64,000 nt of DNA from positions 124,001 to 188,000 of the forward strand of contig JABLXB010000004.1 of NCBI GenBank assembly GCA_013178305.1, given 5' to 3'. The position numbers and the translations under genes are program-made. Of this stretch, positions 51,464 through 60,326 are shown piece after piece (position 1 is the first letter of the stretch; the number at the start of each line of letters is the position of its first letter). The DNA is from Bacillota bacterium (GTDB taxonomy: Bacteria > Bacillota > Sulfobacillia > JABLXB01). The notes beneath the pieces are model-generated. The model did no database searches, was not told the DNA's origin, and saw only the letters and a list, made by a program, of their open reading frames with translations.

Positions 51464-52599
51464 CGAGGCGCAAGGGAGGCGTTAGAGCCTTGACAATTGT
51501 GATGAAAAGCGTGGCTACCCCCGAGGAAGTGGAGAAGGTCAGGCAACACCTGAAGGAGGCCGGGCTAGACGTGTACACATCCCAGGGAGAGGAACGCACG
51601 ATTCTGGGGACCACGGGGGACGTCTGCGGGATTGCTCCGGAGTCGATCGAGGCGCTGCCCGGCGTCGAGCGAGCCATAAGGATACTGGAACCATACAAAC
51701 TGGCGAGCCGAAAACTGAAACCCACCTCCACCACGGTTGATTTGGGCAGCGTGAGGATCGGCGGCCGGGAGGTCGTCCTGATAGCCGGACCCTGCTCCGT
51801 CGAGGGAATGGAGATGCTGAGAGCAACCGCCAGGGCGGCTCTGGGGGCCGGCGCCTCGATCCTGAGAGGAGGAGCATTCAAGCCCAGGAGCTCCCCTTAC
51901 AGCTTTCAGGGTCTCGGGCGCGAGGGCCTTCAGATGCTCGCCACGGTCAAGGGCGAGACCGGCCTGCCGGTCGTGACCGAGGTCATGTCCCCCGAACAGG
52001 TGGAGATGGTTGCCGGCTACGCCGACATGCTGCAGATCGGCGCGCGTAACATGCAGAACTTCAACCTGCTCCAAGAAGTCGGACAGAGCAAGAAGCCTGT
52101 AATGCTCAAGAGGGGCATGATGTCTTCCATAGACGAGTGGCTGCAGGCGGCCGAGTACATCCTCGCCCGTGGCAATATGCAAGTTGTGCTGTGCGAGAGA
52201 GGCATCAGAACCTTCGAAACCCATACTCGCAACACGCTCGACATCAGCGCGGTGCCCGCAGTCAAGCGACTAAGCCATCTGCCCGTGATCGTCGACCCGA
52301 GCCACGGCACGGGTAAGCGCGAACTGGTGATACCCATGGCAATGGCCGCGATAGCGGCCGGGGCCGATGGAGTCATGGTCGAGGCGCATCCGGAACCCGA
52401 CAAGGCTCTTTCGGACGGCGCACAATCACTCAACCTGGGCGAGTTGAATGAACTCGCCCAGCAAGTCAGCAGCGTTGCCGCCGCGCTGAACCGGTCCCTG
52501 CACCGCCCAATCCCGGCCGGACCCCAAGTCCGGCCACAGGGAGCCGCGGCGCCATGAGCCAGCGTTCGAACACAGCCTCGCAGGTTACGGATACGGCCA
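51464..52599 (+). repeat. Near-identical block A, copy 1
   Basis: Matches 58326-59460 with, by eye, one substitution (near 51567) and one deleted base in copy 2. Covers aroF and the first 15 codons of tyrA. Identity ends abruptly on both sides. Confidence 0.9.
51490..52557 (+). CDS. aroF: DAHP synthase type I-beta, copy 1
   Basis: 355 residues. An N-terminal ferredoxin-like regulatory domain (about 1-70, LTIVMKSVATPEEVEKVRQH) precedes the catalytic barrel (GPCSVEG, GGAFKPRSSPYSFQG, KRGM, DPSHGTGKRELV). It condenses PEP and erythrose 4-phosphate. TTG 51490 with AAGGGAGG ten bases upstream; family members begin at this point. The stop overlaps the tyrA scar ATG by four bases. Confidence 0.93.
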   Translation: MTIVMKSVATPEEVEKVRQHLKEAGLDVYTSQGEERTILGTTGDVCGIAPESIEALPGVERAIRILEPYKLASRKLKPTSTTVDLGSVRIGGREVVLIAGPCSVEGMEMLRATARAALGAGASILRGGAFKPRSSPYSFQGLGREGLQMLATVKGETGLPVVTEVMSPEQVEMVAGYADMLQIGARNMQNFNLLQEVGQSKKPVMLKRGMMSSIDEWLQAAEYILARGNMQVVLCERGIRTFETHTRNTLDISAVPAVKRLSHLPVIVDPSHGTGKRELVIPMAMAAIAAGADGVMVEAHPEPDKALSDGAQSLNLGELNELAQQVSSVAAALNRSLHRPIPAGPQVRPQGAAAP

Positions 52600-52658
52600 G
52601 GAGAGCAAGAGAATATCTCGAGGACGCGGCGGCACTGGGGGGTATTCAAGTTGTCTAA
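52554..52658 (+). pseudogene. tyrA deletion scar, copy 1
   Basis: An in-frame 34-codon remnant: the first 15 codons match copy-2 TyrA (MSQRSNTASQVTDTA), and the rest (RRAREYLEDAAALGGI) matches its C-terminus (RRAREYLQEAPAPGGI). About 270 internal codons are gone. The C-terminal half has diverged from copy 2 while the N-terminal part is identical to it. Confidence 0.9.
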
Positions 52659-53993
52659 CACAAGTCGCCAGGCGGGTATCACTGCCTGCATCAGAGTTCC
52701 GGGCGACAAATCCATTTCGCATCGCTCAGCAATGCTGGGCGCCCTGGCTGAGGGAGAAACGATCATCACTAACTACGCGCCCGGCAGGGATTGCGCCGCG
52801 ACCCTGGATTGCCTGGGCGCTCTGGGCGTCCCTATCGAACGAGGGCCGGACTGCGTCAGGGTCACCGGTCTCGGCCTCAAGGGGTTGCGAGAGCCCCTGG
52901 ATGTGCTCGACTGCAAGAACTCCGGCACAACCATGAGGCTCATGGCGGGCATTCTGGCAGGCCAGGAATTCATGAGCGTATTGACAGGCGATGATTCCCT
53001 GAGAAGCCGGCCCATGAAGCGCGTCGTAGAACCCCTGCAACAGATGGGAGCCACCATTGATGGGCGCGACGGTGGTCTCAAAGCGCCCCTGTATGTAAGG
53101 GGCGGGTCGCCCGATGCCGGCGGTGGGTTACGGCCGTTGGACGAGTACAGGATGCCGGTGGCAAGCGCCCAGGTGAAGTCGTGCCTGATGCTGGCGGGTC
53201 TGTACGCTCGAGGTTCAACAACCATCGTGGAGACCGTGGCGTCGCGCGATCATACCGAGCGGATGATGGCCCTCTTTGGGGCGGACGTAAGCGTTCGAGG
53301 CGGCCGCGTCAGCGTACGGGGCTTCCCCAGACTGCGGGCTCAGAACCTCGAAGTGCCTGGTGACATATCGTCCGCAGCCTTCTGGCTCGCCGCCGGGGCG
53401 ATTGTCCAGGAATCGGATATACTGGTCCGCGGCGTCGGCCTGAATCCCCTGCGTTCCGGCTTCCTGCACGCCCTGCAGGCGATGGGATCCCGGATTGAGA
53501 TAACCACCGTCCGCAACGATTGGGAACCAGTAGGCGACGTGAGAGTCACGGGGGGCGACCTCCGGGCAATCGAGGTTACTCCACAACAGGTGCCGGCGCT
53601 CGTGGACGAGCTGCCCATGCTCGCGGTATGCGCGGCAAACGCGCGTGGGAGACCGTGGTCAGGGGCGCCGCGGAGCTACGGCACAAGGAGACCGACAGGA
53701 TCTCGGCCATCGTCGAGAACCTGCGGGCAATGGGCGCGACAGCCGGTGAGCTGGCTGACGGGTTCTGGGTGCAGGGTGGGGCACGCCTGCGGGGCGCTCG
53801 GATTCGCACCCGGGGCGACCATCGCATAGCCATGGCTTTCGCGATCGCGGGGCTGGTTGCGGATGGAGAGACCGTGCTCGACGACCCGGATTGCATTGAT
53901 GTGTCCTACCCCGGATTCCTCGCTCAGCTGGGGGATCTGGTGGGAAAGGTGCGCGGGACTTGGAGGTGCACAGGCAATGAGCAGTCACGGTAA
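52651..53993 (+). pseudogene. aroA: EPSP synthase copy 1, frameshifted
   Basis: EPSP synthase in two frames. The first frame from TTG 52651 (GGGGGG eight bases upstream) covers VPGDKSISHRSAMLG through LPMLAVCAANARG. The continuation ETVVRGAAELRHKETDRI to the C-terminus is in another frame and ends at 53993. One G is missing in GTGGGAGACC at 53647-53649. With the extra base the protein would be about 447 residues with all motifs. The same lesion is in copy 2. Confidence 0.88.
52732..53932 (+). repeat. Near-identical block B, copy 1
   Basis: Same length (1201 bases) as 60408-61608, with two substitutions seen by eye (near 53778 and 53867). Covers most of aroA including the frameshift. Confidence 0.9.
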
Positions 53994-54882
53994 GGCCGGG
54001 CCCCTCCCCGAACTGGGCGTCATAGGATGGCCGTTACAGTTGACCTTTTCGCCACCCATGCAGATCGCCGCCCTGCGGAAGGCCGCACTGGACTGGCGTT
54101 ATGAGGCCATGCCGGTTTCCCCCGAAGAATTGACGGGGTTTATTTCAAACGCAGCAGCCACCATGCGGGGGTTCAATGTAACCATCCCACACAAAAGTGC
54201 GGTCCGGATAGCCTGTTCAGTGGTAGACGACCTGGCCAGCCGGTGCGATGCGGTGAATACCGTGGTGTGTGTCCGCTCCCAGGGGCGCAACCGGCTTGAA
54301 GGGCACAACACGGATGGGCCCGGGCTGCTGAAGGCCCTGAGCCTGAGAACCGGGTTCGAACCATCAGGTAGCAGCGTGCTGGTCCTGGGTGCAGGCGGCG
54401 CTGCGGCCGGGGCTGCGGCGGCCCTGGCCAGGTGCGGCTCCTCGACGATAACCATTGCCAACAGGACAGAGCCGCGCGCCGCCATTCTCGTTGACAAAAT
54501 GCGGGCGATGTTCCCCAAAACGACATGGTTGTGCGCGGCGCTCAACGAGGAGGCGCCCTGTCGGCCGGAGGCATGTTGCGCCCGCCATCATATCGACCTG
54601 GTGATCAATTGCATGCCAGAAGAACCTTCGGCGCGCCTCGGGAGACTGCTGGAAGCGGTATGCACGAACGGTCCGGCATTCTGCGACATGAGTTATTCGT
54701 ACGGGCCGACCGCACTACTTGACGTCGCGAGCGATATCGGGTACAGGGTGGTCCCCGGGCTCGAGATGCTGCTGTGGCAGGGGGTTTACGCATTTGAGAT
54801 CTTCACCCGGAGACCTGCCGTAGTCGATGCAATGAGGGATGCACTGACCGCAGTCGCGGGAGAGTGGTGGTTAAAATGTTGA
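53977..54882 (+). CDS. aroE: Shikimate dehydrogenase, copy 1
   Basis: 301 residues: GVIGWPLQLTFSPPMQ, catalytic Lys in FNVTIPHK, catalytic Asp in GHNTDGPG, NADP site GAGGAAAGAAAAL and PGLEMLLWQG. Reduces 3-dehydroshikimate. ATG 53977 with GGAGGTG upstream; overlaps the end of aroA. Diverged from copy 2 (same length). Confidence 0.95.
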   Translation: MSSHGKAGPLPELGVIGWPLQLTFSPPMQIAALRKAALDWRYEAMPVSPEELTGFISNAAATMRGFNVTIPHKSAVRIACSVVDDLASRCDAVNTVVCVRSQGRNRLEGHNTDGPGLLKALSLRTGFEPSGSSVLVLGAGGAAAGAAAALARCGSSTITIANRTEPRAAILVDKMRAMFPKTTWLCAALNEEAPCRPEACCARHHIDLVINCMPEEPSARLGRLLEAVCTNGPAFCDMSYSYGPTALLDVASDIGYRVVPGLEMLLWQGVYAFEIFTRRPAVVDAMRDALTAVAGEWWLKC

Positions 54883-56066
54883 GGTATCTCACTGCAGGGG
54901 AGTCTCACGGACCGGGTCTTACAGCGATTCTCGAAGGAATGCCGGCGGGGATAGACGTGTTCGTCGACGAGCTTCGCGAACAGCTGAACAGAAGGCGACA
55001 GTGCTACGGCCGGGGGCAGAGAGCTGTAATCGAAAACGACGAGGTCATGATCACCGGTGGTATCCATAAGGGAAAGACCACCGGCGCCCCCGTATCGGTG
55101 TTCATCCCCAACAAGGACCACGCGAACTGGGCCGGCAGAGATTGTCCCATCACCACCCCGCGCCCGGGGCACGCGGATCTTGCCGGCGCACTCAAGTACG
55201 GCTTCCTTGACTGTCGACCGGTGGCCGAACGAGCCAGTGCACGAGAAACGGCAGCCAGAGTAGCCTGCGGCTACTTCGCCAGGAAGCTCCTCGCCCGGTC
55301 CGGGATCGAAATCGTTAGCTGGGTCACGTCAATCGGCAGTGTGGACGCCAGCCTGCCGCCGGCCCAAGCGCGAATGGCGGATGCCTCCGTCGTCCTGGAT
55401 CTGGCCAGGTCTGCGCAGTCATCGCCGGTAAGGTGCCCCGATCCGCAGGCGTCGGCTCGCATGACCCTGGCCATCGATCAGGCTCGCGAAGCCGGTGATT
55501 CCCTGGGGGGCATTTTCGAGGCTGTCGCTCTCAATGTGCCCCCCGCCCTGGGAAGCCACGTCCACTGGGACAGGCGGTTGGATGGCAGGCTCGGCGCGGC
55601 TATCATGAGCATAGGCAGCGTGAAAGCAGTGGAGATCGGTGAGGGGTTCGCCCTGACGCAGTTAAGAGGAAGCGCGACTCACGACCACATAGTCAGGGAT
55701 CCGGAGTCCGGCGCGGAAGGCGCCGTGCAGAACGCGTTCCTGCCCCACTACCTCCGCAGGAGCTCGAACAGGGCGGGAGGCATCGAAGGCGGCGTGACCA
55801 ACGGGGAGCCGGTGTTCGTGAGGGCCGCCGTCAAACCCGTGCCGACACTGCAGGAGCCCCTGCCATCGGTAGATCTTCAAACCGGCCAATGCCGCCCGGC
55901 TCACAGAGAGAGGTCGGACGTATGCATCGTGGGCTCCGCTGCGGTGGTTGCCGAAGCCATGATCGCCCTGGTCATCGCCGATGCGTGGCTTGAGAGGTTC
56001 GGAGCGGATGTGGTCGATGACGACAGCATTGTCAGGTGGGCTCGTCCGGGGGCTGGTTCGCCATGA
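54876..56066 (+). CDS. aroC: Chorismate synthase, copy 1
   Basis: 396 residues: LTAGESHGPGL, RRRQCYGRGQR, GGIHKGKTTGAP, RPGHADLAG, ASARETAARVA and GGIEGGVTNGEP (FMN/EPSP site). Converts EPSP to chorismate. ATG 54876, overlapping aroE by seven bases. The last third is nearly identical to copy 2 (block C). Confidence 0.96.
   Translation: MLRYLTAGESHGPGLTAILEGMPAGIDVFVDELREQLNRRRQCYGRGQRAVIENDEVMITGGIHKGKTTGAPVSVFIPNKDHANWAGRDCPITTPRPGHADLAGALKYGFLDCRPVAERASARETAARVACGYFARKLLARSGIEIVSWVTSIGSVDASLPPAQARMADASVVLDLARSAQSSPVRCPDPQASARMTLAIDQAREAGDSLGGIFEAVALNVPPALGSHVHWDRRLDGRLGAAIMSIGSVKAVEIGEGFALTQLRGSATHDHIVRDPESGAEGAVQNAFLPHYLRRSSNRAGGIEGGVTNGEPVFVRAAVKPVPTLQEPLPSVDLQTGQCRPAHRERSDVCIVGSAAVVAEAMIALVIADAWLERFGADVVDDDSIVRWARPGAGSP
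55603..56002 (+). repeat. Near-identical block C, copy 1
   Basis: 400 bases matching 63279-63678 with about three substitutions, inside an otherwise clearly diverged aroC. Confidence 0.9.
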
Positions 56067-57763
56067 TGAACATCCTCCTGGCTGGATTCATGGGAACCGG
56101 CAAGAGTACAGTGGGGCGAGCGCTGGCAAAGCGACTCAACATGCGCTTCGTGGACACGGACATCCTGATCGAACAGACCGCCGGGATGACGATACCCGAG
56201 GTATTCTCCCGCATGGGCGAACCGGCCTTCCGCGAAATGGAGGCCCGGCTCGTGGCGGCCGCTACCGAGTTGAAGGGCGCGGTGATAGCCGTCGGGGGCG
56301 GCGCGATCCAGAATCCCGAAACGAGGGCGCTTGTGAAGCAACGTTGTGTCGTGGCTCTCCTCACGGCCCGTCCCCAGACAATACTGGCACGGGTCGAGAC
56401 CAGGGGTGAGCGCCCGATGCTGACGGGATATCCGGAACCCGAGCAAAAGCTTGCCAGGGTGCTCGACCTGTTACAGCAAAGGATGCCGGCCTATCTTGAC
56501 GCCGGAGACATGGTTATCGACACCGAACGCGGCATTGACCTCGTGGTGGATGAAATCATTTCGAATCTGCCGAAAGAACGGCTATTGCCGGTCGATCGCC
56601 CCTTGCCAGTCGAGCGACCGGCGAATGCCTTCGCGACCGCACGTAGTGTCGCGGTAACCACTCCAGGTGGGCAATACGTAGTCCATATCGGCAGTGGGGT
56701 CATCGCAGGCCTCTCCCGCCTGATCAAGGATTCATGCGCGGACCTCCAGCGAGTACTCGTTGTGTCAAACCCGATGGTCTCCCAGCTATGGCTCACTGAC
56801 CTCACGGATGAACTGGAGGGTGCCGGATACCAGGTGGAGACGGCCCTGGTCGCAGATGGCGAGACTCACAAGAACCTGCAGTCCGCGACGGGCTTATACG
56901 ACCTGCTCAACGAAAAGGGGTATGACCGCAGCACAGTGATCGTGGCACTGGGAGGCGGGGTGGTTGGAGACCTCGCCGGCTTCGTTGCGGCCACATACAT
57001 GAGAGGAGTTCGCCTCGTACAAATCCCCACTACGCTTCTCGCCCAGGTTGACTCGAGTATCGGTGGCAAGGTTGCGGTGAACTACGGGCATCGCAAGAAC
57101 CTCATCGGCGCCTTCTACCAGCCGGTACTGGTGGTTTCCGATGTTGACACCCTGCAGACGCTGCCCGACGGAGTGTTCTCGGAAGGAATGGCGGAGGTCA
57201 TTAAGACCGCTATAATCGGGGGTGAACCGCTATTCAGCCTCCTGGAACGTAATGCTGCAGGCATCGTGGCCAGAAACCCGGCTACGCTGCAGGAGGTGGT
57301 TGCAGCCTGCGCCGAGATCAAGGCCGGGGTGGTATCGGAAGACGAGCGTGACGAGGACGGGCGGATGATTCTCAACCTGGGTCACACCTTCGGCCATGCC
57401 GTTGAATCAGCCTGCGCATACCAGGGGGTATCACACGGACAGGCGGTGGCCGTAGGCGTCTGCCTGTCCGCGAAGCTATCTCACTCGCTTGGTTTCGCCG
57501 CGCCCGGCCTCCTGTCCCGGATTTCGGGCTTGATGCACCGCTTCAACCTCCCGACGAGTCCCGGTGATCTTGCGGTAGATCTCACGCCGGATCTGATATG
57601 CTCACATGCGAAATTCGACAAAAAGCGCCACCTGGGCAGACTACGTTTTGTAGTGCCGGTGGCCGTTGGTGAAGTGCGATTGGTGGAGGGTATTTCCGAG
57701 AGGGTAATCACGGAGCTGTTACACGCACCCGATTGTACGGCCCGGTCTCACGAGGCTCCATAA
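56063..57763 (+). CDS. Shikimate kinase-3-dehydroquinate synthase fusion
   Basis: 566 residues. Residues 1-170 are shikimate kinase (P-loop GFMGTGKSTVGR, FVDTD, GGGAI, RGERPML). A short linker carries a duplicated LLPVDRP/LPVERP unit. Residues about 190-566 are 3-dehydroquinate synthase (DGETHKN, GGGVVGDLAGF, DSSIGGK, NLGHTFGHAVE). AroK-AroB fusion. ATG 56063 shares four bases with the aroC stop. Confidence 0.95.
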   Translation: MMNILLAGFMGTGKSTVGRALAKRLNMRFVDTDILIEQTAGMTIPEVFSRMGEPAFREMEARLVAAATELKGAVIAVGGGAIQNPETRALVKQRCVVALLTARPQTILARVETRGERPMLTGYPEPEQKLARVLDLLQQRMPAYLDAGDMVIDTERGIDLVVDEIISNLPKERLLPVDRPLPVERPANAFATARSVAVTTPGGQYVVHIGSGVIAGLSRLIKDSCADLQRVLVVSNPMVSQLWLTDLTDELEGAGYQVETALVADGETHKNLQSATGLYDLLNEKGYDRSTVIVALGGGVVGDLAGFVAATYMRGVRLVQIPTTLLAQVDSSIGGKVAVNYGHRKNLIGAFYQPVLVVSDVDTLQTLPDGVFSEGMAEVIKTAIIGGEPLFSLLERNAAGIVARNPATLQEVVAACAEIKAGVVSEDERDEDGRMILNLGHTFGHAVESACAYQGVSHGQAVAVGVCLSAKLSHSLGFAAPGLLSRISGLMHRFNLPTSPGDLAVDLTPDLICSHAKFDKKRHLGRLRFVVPVAVGEVRLVEGISERVITELLHAPDCTARSHEAP

Positions 57764-57942
57764 AGCCCGGCCACGCGGTTTTAACTGCGGACGAGGAGTT
57801 CGCCGGCGACCAGTTTCTCGATAACATGTACTCGCCTGGACTCTTTTGGATTCAACATAATGCACCTTGTCATGGTGACATTTTCTCAGTCGGCTTACAG
57901 GGTGACAATATCACTGTCCGACTACACCCAAAAAAAGAGGTA
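57764..57942. mobile_element. IS21-like end remnant between the operons
   Basis: Two related 18-base direct repeats, TGACATTTTCTCAGTCGG (57876-57893) and TGACAATATCACTGTCCG (57903-57920), resemble the multiple transposase-binding repeats at IS21-family ends. No transposase is present. The family name is from memory. Confidence 0.35.
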
Positions 57943-57971
57943 TTGACATCGCGTGTAAAGCCGTGTAACAT
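57943..57971 (+). promoter_or_regulatory. Sigma-A promoter of aromatic operon 2
   Basis: TTGACA (57943-57948), 17-base spacer, TAACAT (57966-57971). Same layout as operon 1. Confidence 0.87.
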
Positions 57972-57977
57972 GCTGTT

Positions 57978-58273
57978 CAAACCTGAAGTGCGAATGGCGA
58001 TGACCAGGAGAGGAAGTCATCTGGCAGACCCAGAGAATGCCCGGGTGGTGCGAGGGCTTCTGCGGGTGGCGAACGTACACCTGTGAGCTGCGGCCCGAAA
58101 CAGGCGGTCGTAGAGACCGTCATGGAGTAGGCGTCGACGGGTTCCGCCGTTAAAAGGACAGGATATCGGCCCGCCATTGCGTGCGAGCCCGTATCTGGGT
58201 GAGAGGGTGTACACCAACAAGGGTGGTACCGCGGGCTCGAATCCCGTCCCTTACAAGGGGCGGGATTTTTTGT
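57978..58273 (+). promoter_or_regulatory. T-box leader of operon 2, Tyr specifier
   Basis: Homologous to the operon-1 leader. T-box AACAAGGGTGGTACCGCGGG near 58217-58236, terminator CCCGTCCC...GGGGCGGG with T6. The specifier loop is AACGTACA before CCTG; position 5-7 is TAC (58076-58078), i.e. Tyr. The flanking bases CG and A are as in operon 1 (GACGTTCA). Confidence 0.9.
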
Positions 58274-58281
58274 CCCCATTC

Positions 58282-58355
58282 GGTCCTTTCGCCCTGGAGG
58301 GATGATTATGGCAGTACGGGGAGTTCGAGGCGCAAGGGAGGCGTTAGAGCCTTGA
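58282..58355 (+). pseudogene. pheA/aroH deletion scar, copy 2
   Basis: 58282-58305 aligns base for base in length with the last 24 bases of copy-1 pheA, including the stop and the aroH ribosome-binding site. ATG 58308 then gives MAVRGVRGA, matching AroH MAMRGVRGA, and runs straight into sequence from just upstream of aroF before a stop at 58355. Almost all of pheA and aroH is missing. Confidence 0.88.
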
Positions 58356-59460
58356 CAATTGTGATGAAAAGCGTGGCTACCCCCGAGGAAGTGGAGAAGG
58401 TCAGGCAACACCTGAAGGAGGCCGGGCTGGACGTGTACACATCCCAGGGAGAGGAACGCACGATTCTGGGGACCACGGGGGACGTCTGCGGGATTGCTCC
58501 GGAGTCGATCGAGGCGCTGCCCGGCGTCGAGCGAGCCATAAGGATACTGGAACCAACAAACTGGCGAGCCGAAAACTGAAACCCACCTCCACCACGGTTG
58601 ATTTGGGCAGCGTGAGGATCGGCGGCCGGGAGGTCGTCCTGATAGCCGGACCCTGCTCCGTCGAGGGAATGGAGATGCTGAGAGCAACCGCCAGGGCGGC
58701 TCTGGGGGCCGGCGCCTCGATCCTGAGAGGAGGAGCATTCAAGCCCAGGAGCTCCCCTTACAGCTTTCAGGGTCTCGGGCGCGAGGGCCTTCAGATGCTC
58801 GCCACGGTCAAGGGCGAGACCGGCCTGCCGGTCGTGACCGAGGTCATGTCCCCCGAACAGGTGGAGATGGTTGCCGGCTACGCCGACATGCTGCAGATCG
58901 GCGCGCGTAACATGCAGAACTTCAACCTGCTCCAAGAAGTCGGACAGAGCAAGAAGCCTGTAATGCTCAAGAGGGGCATGATGTCTTCCATAGACGAGTG
59001 GCTGCAGGCGGCCGAGTACATCCTCGCCCGTGGCAATATGCAAGTTGTGCTGTGCGAGAGAGGCATCAGAACCTTCGAAACCCATACTCGCAACACGCTC
59101 GACATCAGCGCGGTGCCCGCAGTCAAGCGACTAAGCCATCTGCCCGTGATCGTCGACCCGAGCCACGGCACGGGTAAGCGCGAACTGGTGATACCCATGG
59201 CAATGGCCGCGATAGCGGCCGGGGCCGATGGAGTCATGGTCGAGGCGCATCCGGAACCCGACAAGGCTCTTTCGGACGGCGCACAATCACTCAACCTGGG
59301 CGAGTTGAATGAACTCGCCCAGCAAGTCAGCAGCGTTGCCGCCGCGCTGAACCGGTCCCTGCACCGCCCAATCCCGGCCGGACCCCAAGTCCGGCCACAG
59401 GGAGCCGCGGCGCCATGAGCCAGCGTTCGAACACAGCCTCGCAGGTTACGGATACGGCCA
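58326..59460 (+). repeat. Near-identical block A, copy 2
   Basis: Counterpart of 51464-52599, one base shorter. Confidence 0.9.
58352..59418 (+). pseudogene. aroF: DAHP synthase copy 2, frameshifted
   Basis: Same protein as copy 1, but one base is missing where copy 1 has CCATACAAAC and copy 2 CCAACAAAC (between 58554 and 58555). This separates the N-terminal regulatory domain (58352-58579) from the barrel, which is intact from about TTG 58603 (271 residues). Either a pseudogene, an assembly error, or an unregulated catalytic domain made by internal initiation. Confidence 0.88.
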
Positions 59461-60326
59461 TGCAGACGATGGTGGTCGGGATTGTGGGCTTAGGGCTGAT
59501 CGGCGGCTCTATCGGTCTGGCGCTTCGCTCCAATCGCCCGTGGCGCGTGATCGGCTACGACCTCATCGAGGGAGTCGCCGCACGAGCGGTTCTTGTGGGC
59601 GCCTGCCACGAGGAAGCCGGCTCCCTGCGGAACCTCGCCCGCAGGAGTGATGTAGTGGTGGTCGCCGTTCCCAGCAGCGCCATACCGGAAGTAGCGTTGC
59701 TCGCGGCGGAATCCATGAAGCCGGGCAGCGTGGTGACGGACGTGGGCAGTGTAAAGCTCCCCGTTCAGGAGCGAATAATCGCCAACCTGCCGCCCGGCGT
59801 GCAATACGTGGGCGGTCACCCGATGGCCGGGTCGGAGAGATCTGGACTCGAAGCCGCGTCGGCGGACCTGTTCAGGGGCGCAGTCTGGGCCATTACGGAC
59901 TCCGGCACAAACCTCGCGGGTGTTGAAAGGGTCGGGGCCATCGTTGAGGCCACCGGGGCGAGGCCGCTTGTGGTGGACGCGCTGGAACACGACAAAACAG
60001 TATCTTTCACCAGCCACCTGCCTTACCTGGTGGCTCTCGCCACAGCCCTCTGCTCGCGCCAGGGAGCCACGGATCTGCCACTGATCAACGTACTTACAGC
60101 GCGAGGCTTCAGGGATACCACCCGGCTCGCGCGCTCGGATCCGTCGATGGCCGTCGACTATTGCGTCCTCAACAACCAATCTCTGCTGGCTGCAATTAGC
60201 AGTTTCGAAGAGCATCTCGCTACCATCAAGACAGCACTTCGGGCAGGAAATCGTGTTGCCCTGGTAGACGCGGCAAGACGAGCCCGGGAGTACCTTCAAG
60301 AAGCGCCGGCCCCGGGGGGTATTTGA
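59415..60326 (+). CDS. tyrA: Prephenate dehydrogenase
   Basis: 303 residues. NAD-binding GIVGLGLIGGSIGLAL, DVGSVK, catalytic HPMAGSE, and EHDKTVSFTSHLPYLVA. It oxidises prephenate to 4-hydroxyphenylpyruvate. No ACT domain is seen. ATG 59415 overlaps the aroF stop by four bases; ATG 59460 would also give a full Rossmann domain. Only this copy is intact. Confidence 0.95.
   Translation: MSQRSNTASQVTDTAMQTMVVGIVGLGLIGGSIGLALRSNRPWRVIGYDLIEGVAARAVLVGACHEEAGSLRNLARRSDVVVVAVPSSAIPEVALLAAESMKPGSVVTDVGSVKLPVQERIIANLPPGVQYVGGHPMAGSERSGLEAASADLFRGAVWAITDSGTNLAGVERVGAIVEATGARPLVVDALEHDKTVSFTSHLPYLVALATALCSRQGATDLPLINVLTARGFRDTTRLARSDPSMAVDYCVLNNQSLLAAISSFEEHLATIKTALRAGNRVALVDAARRAREYLQEAPAPGGI

Noticed and set aside
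53640-53660. Programmed frameshifting in aroA
   Set aside because: The run is only three Gs, with no slippery heptamer or obvious stimulatory structure; a missing base is simpler.
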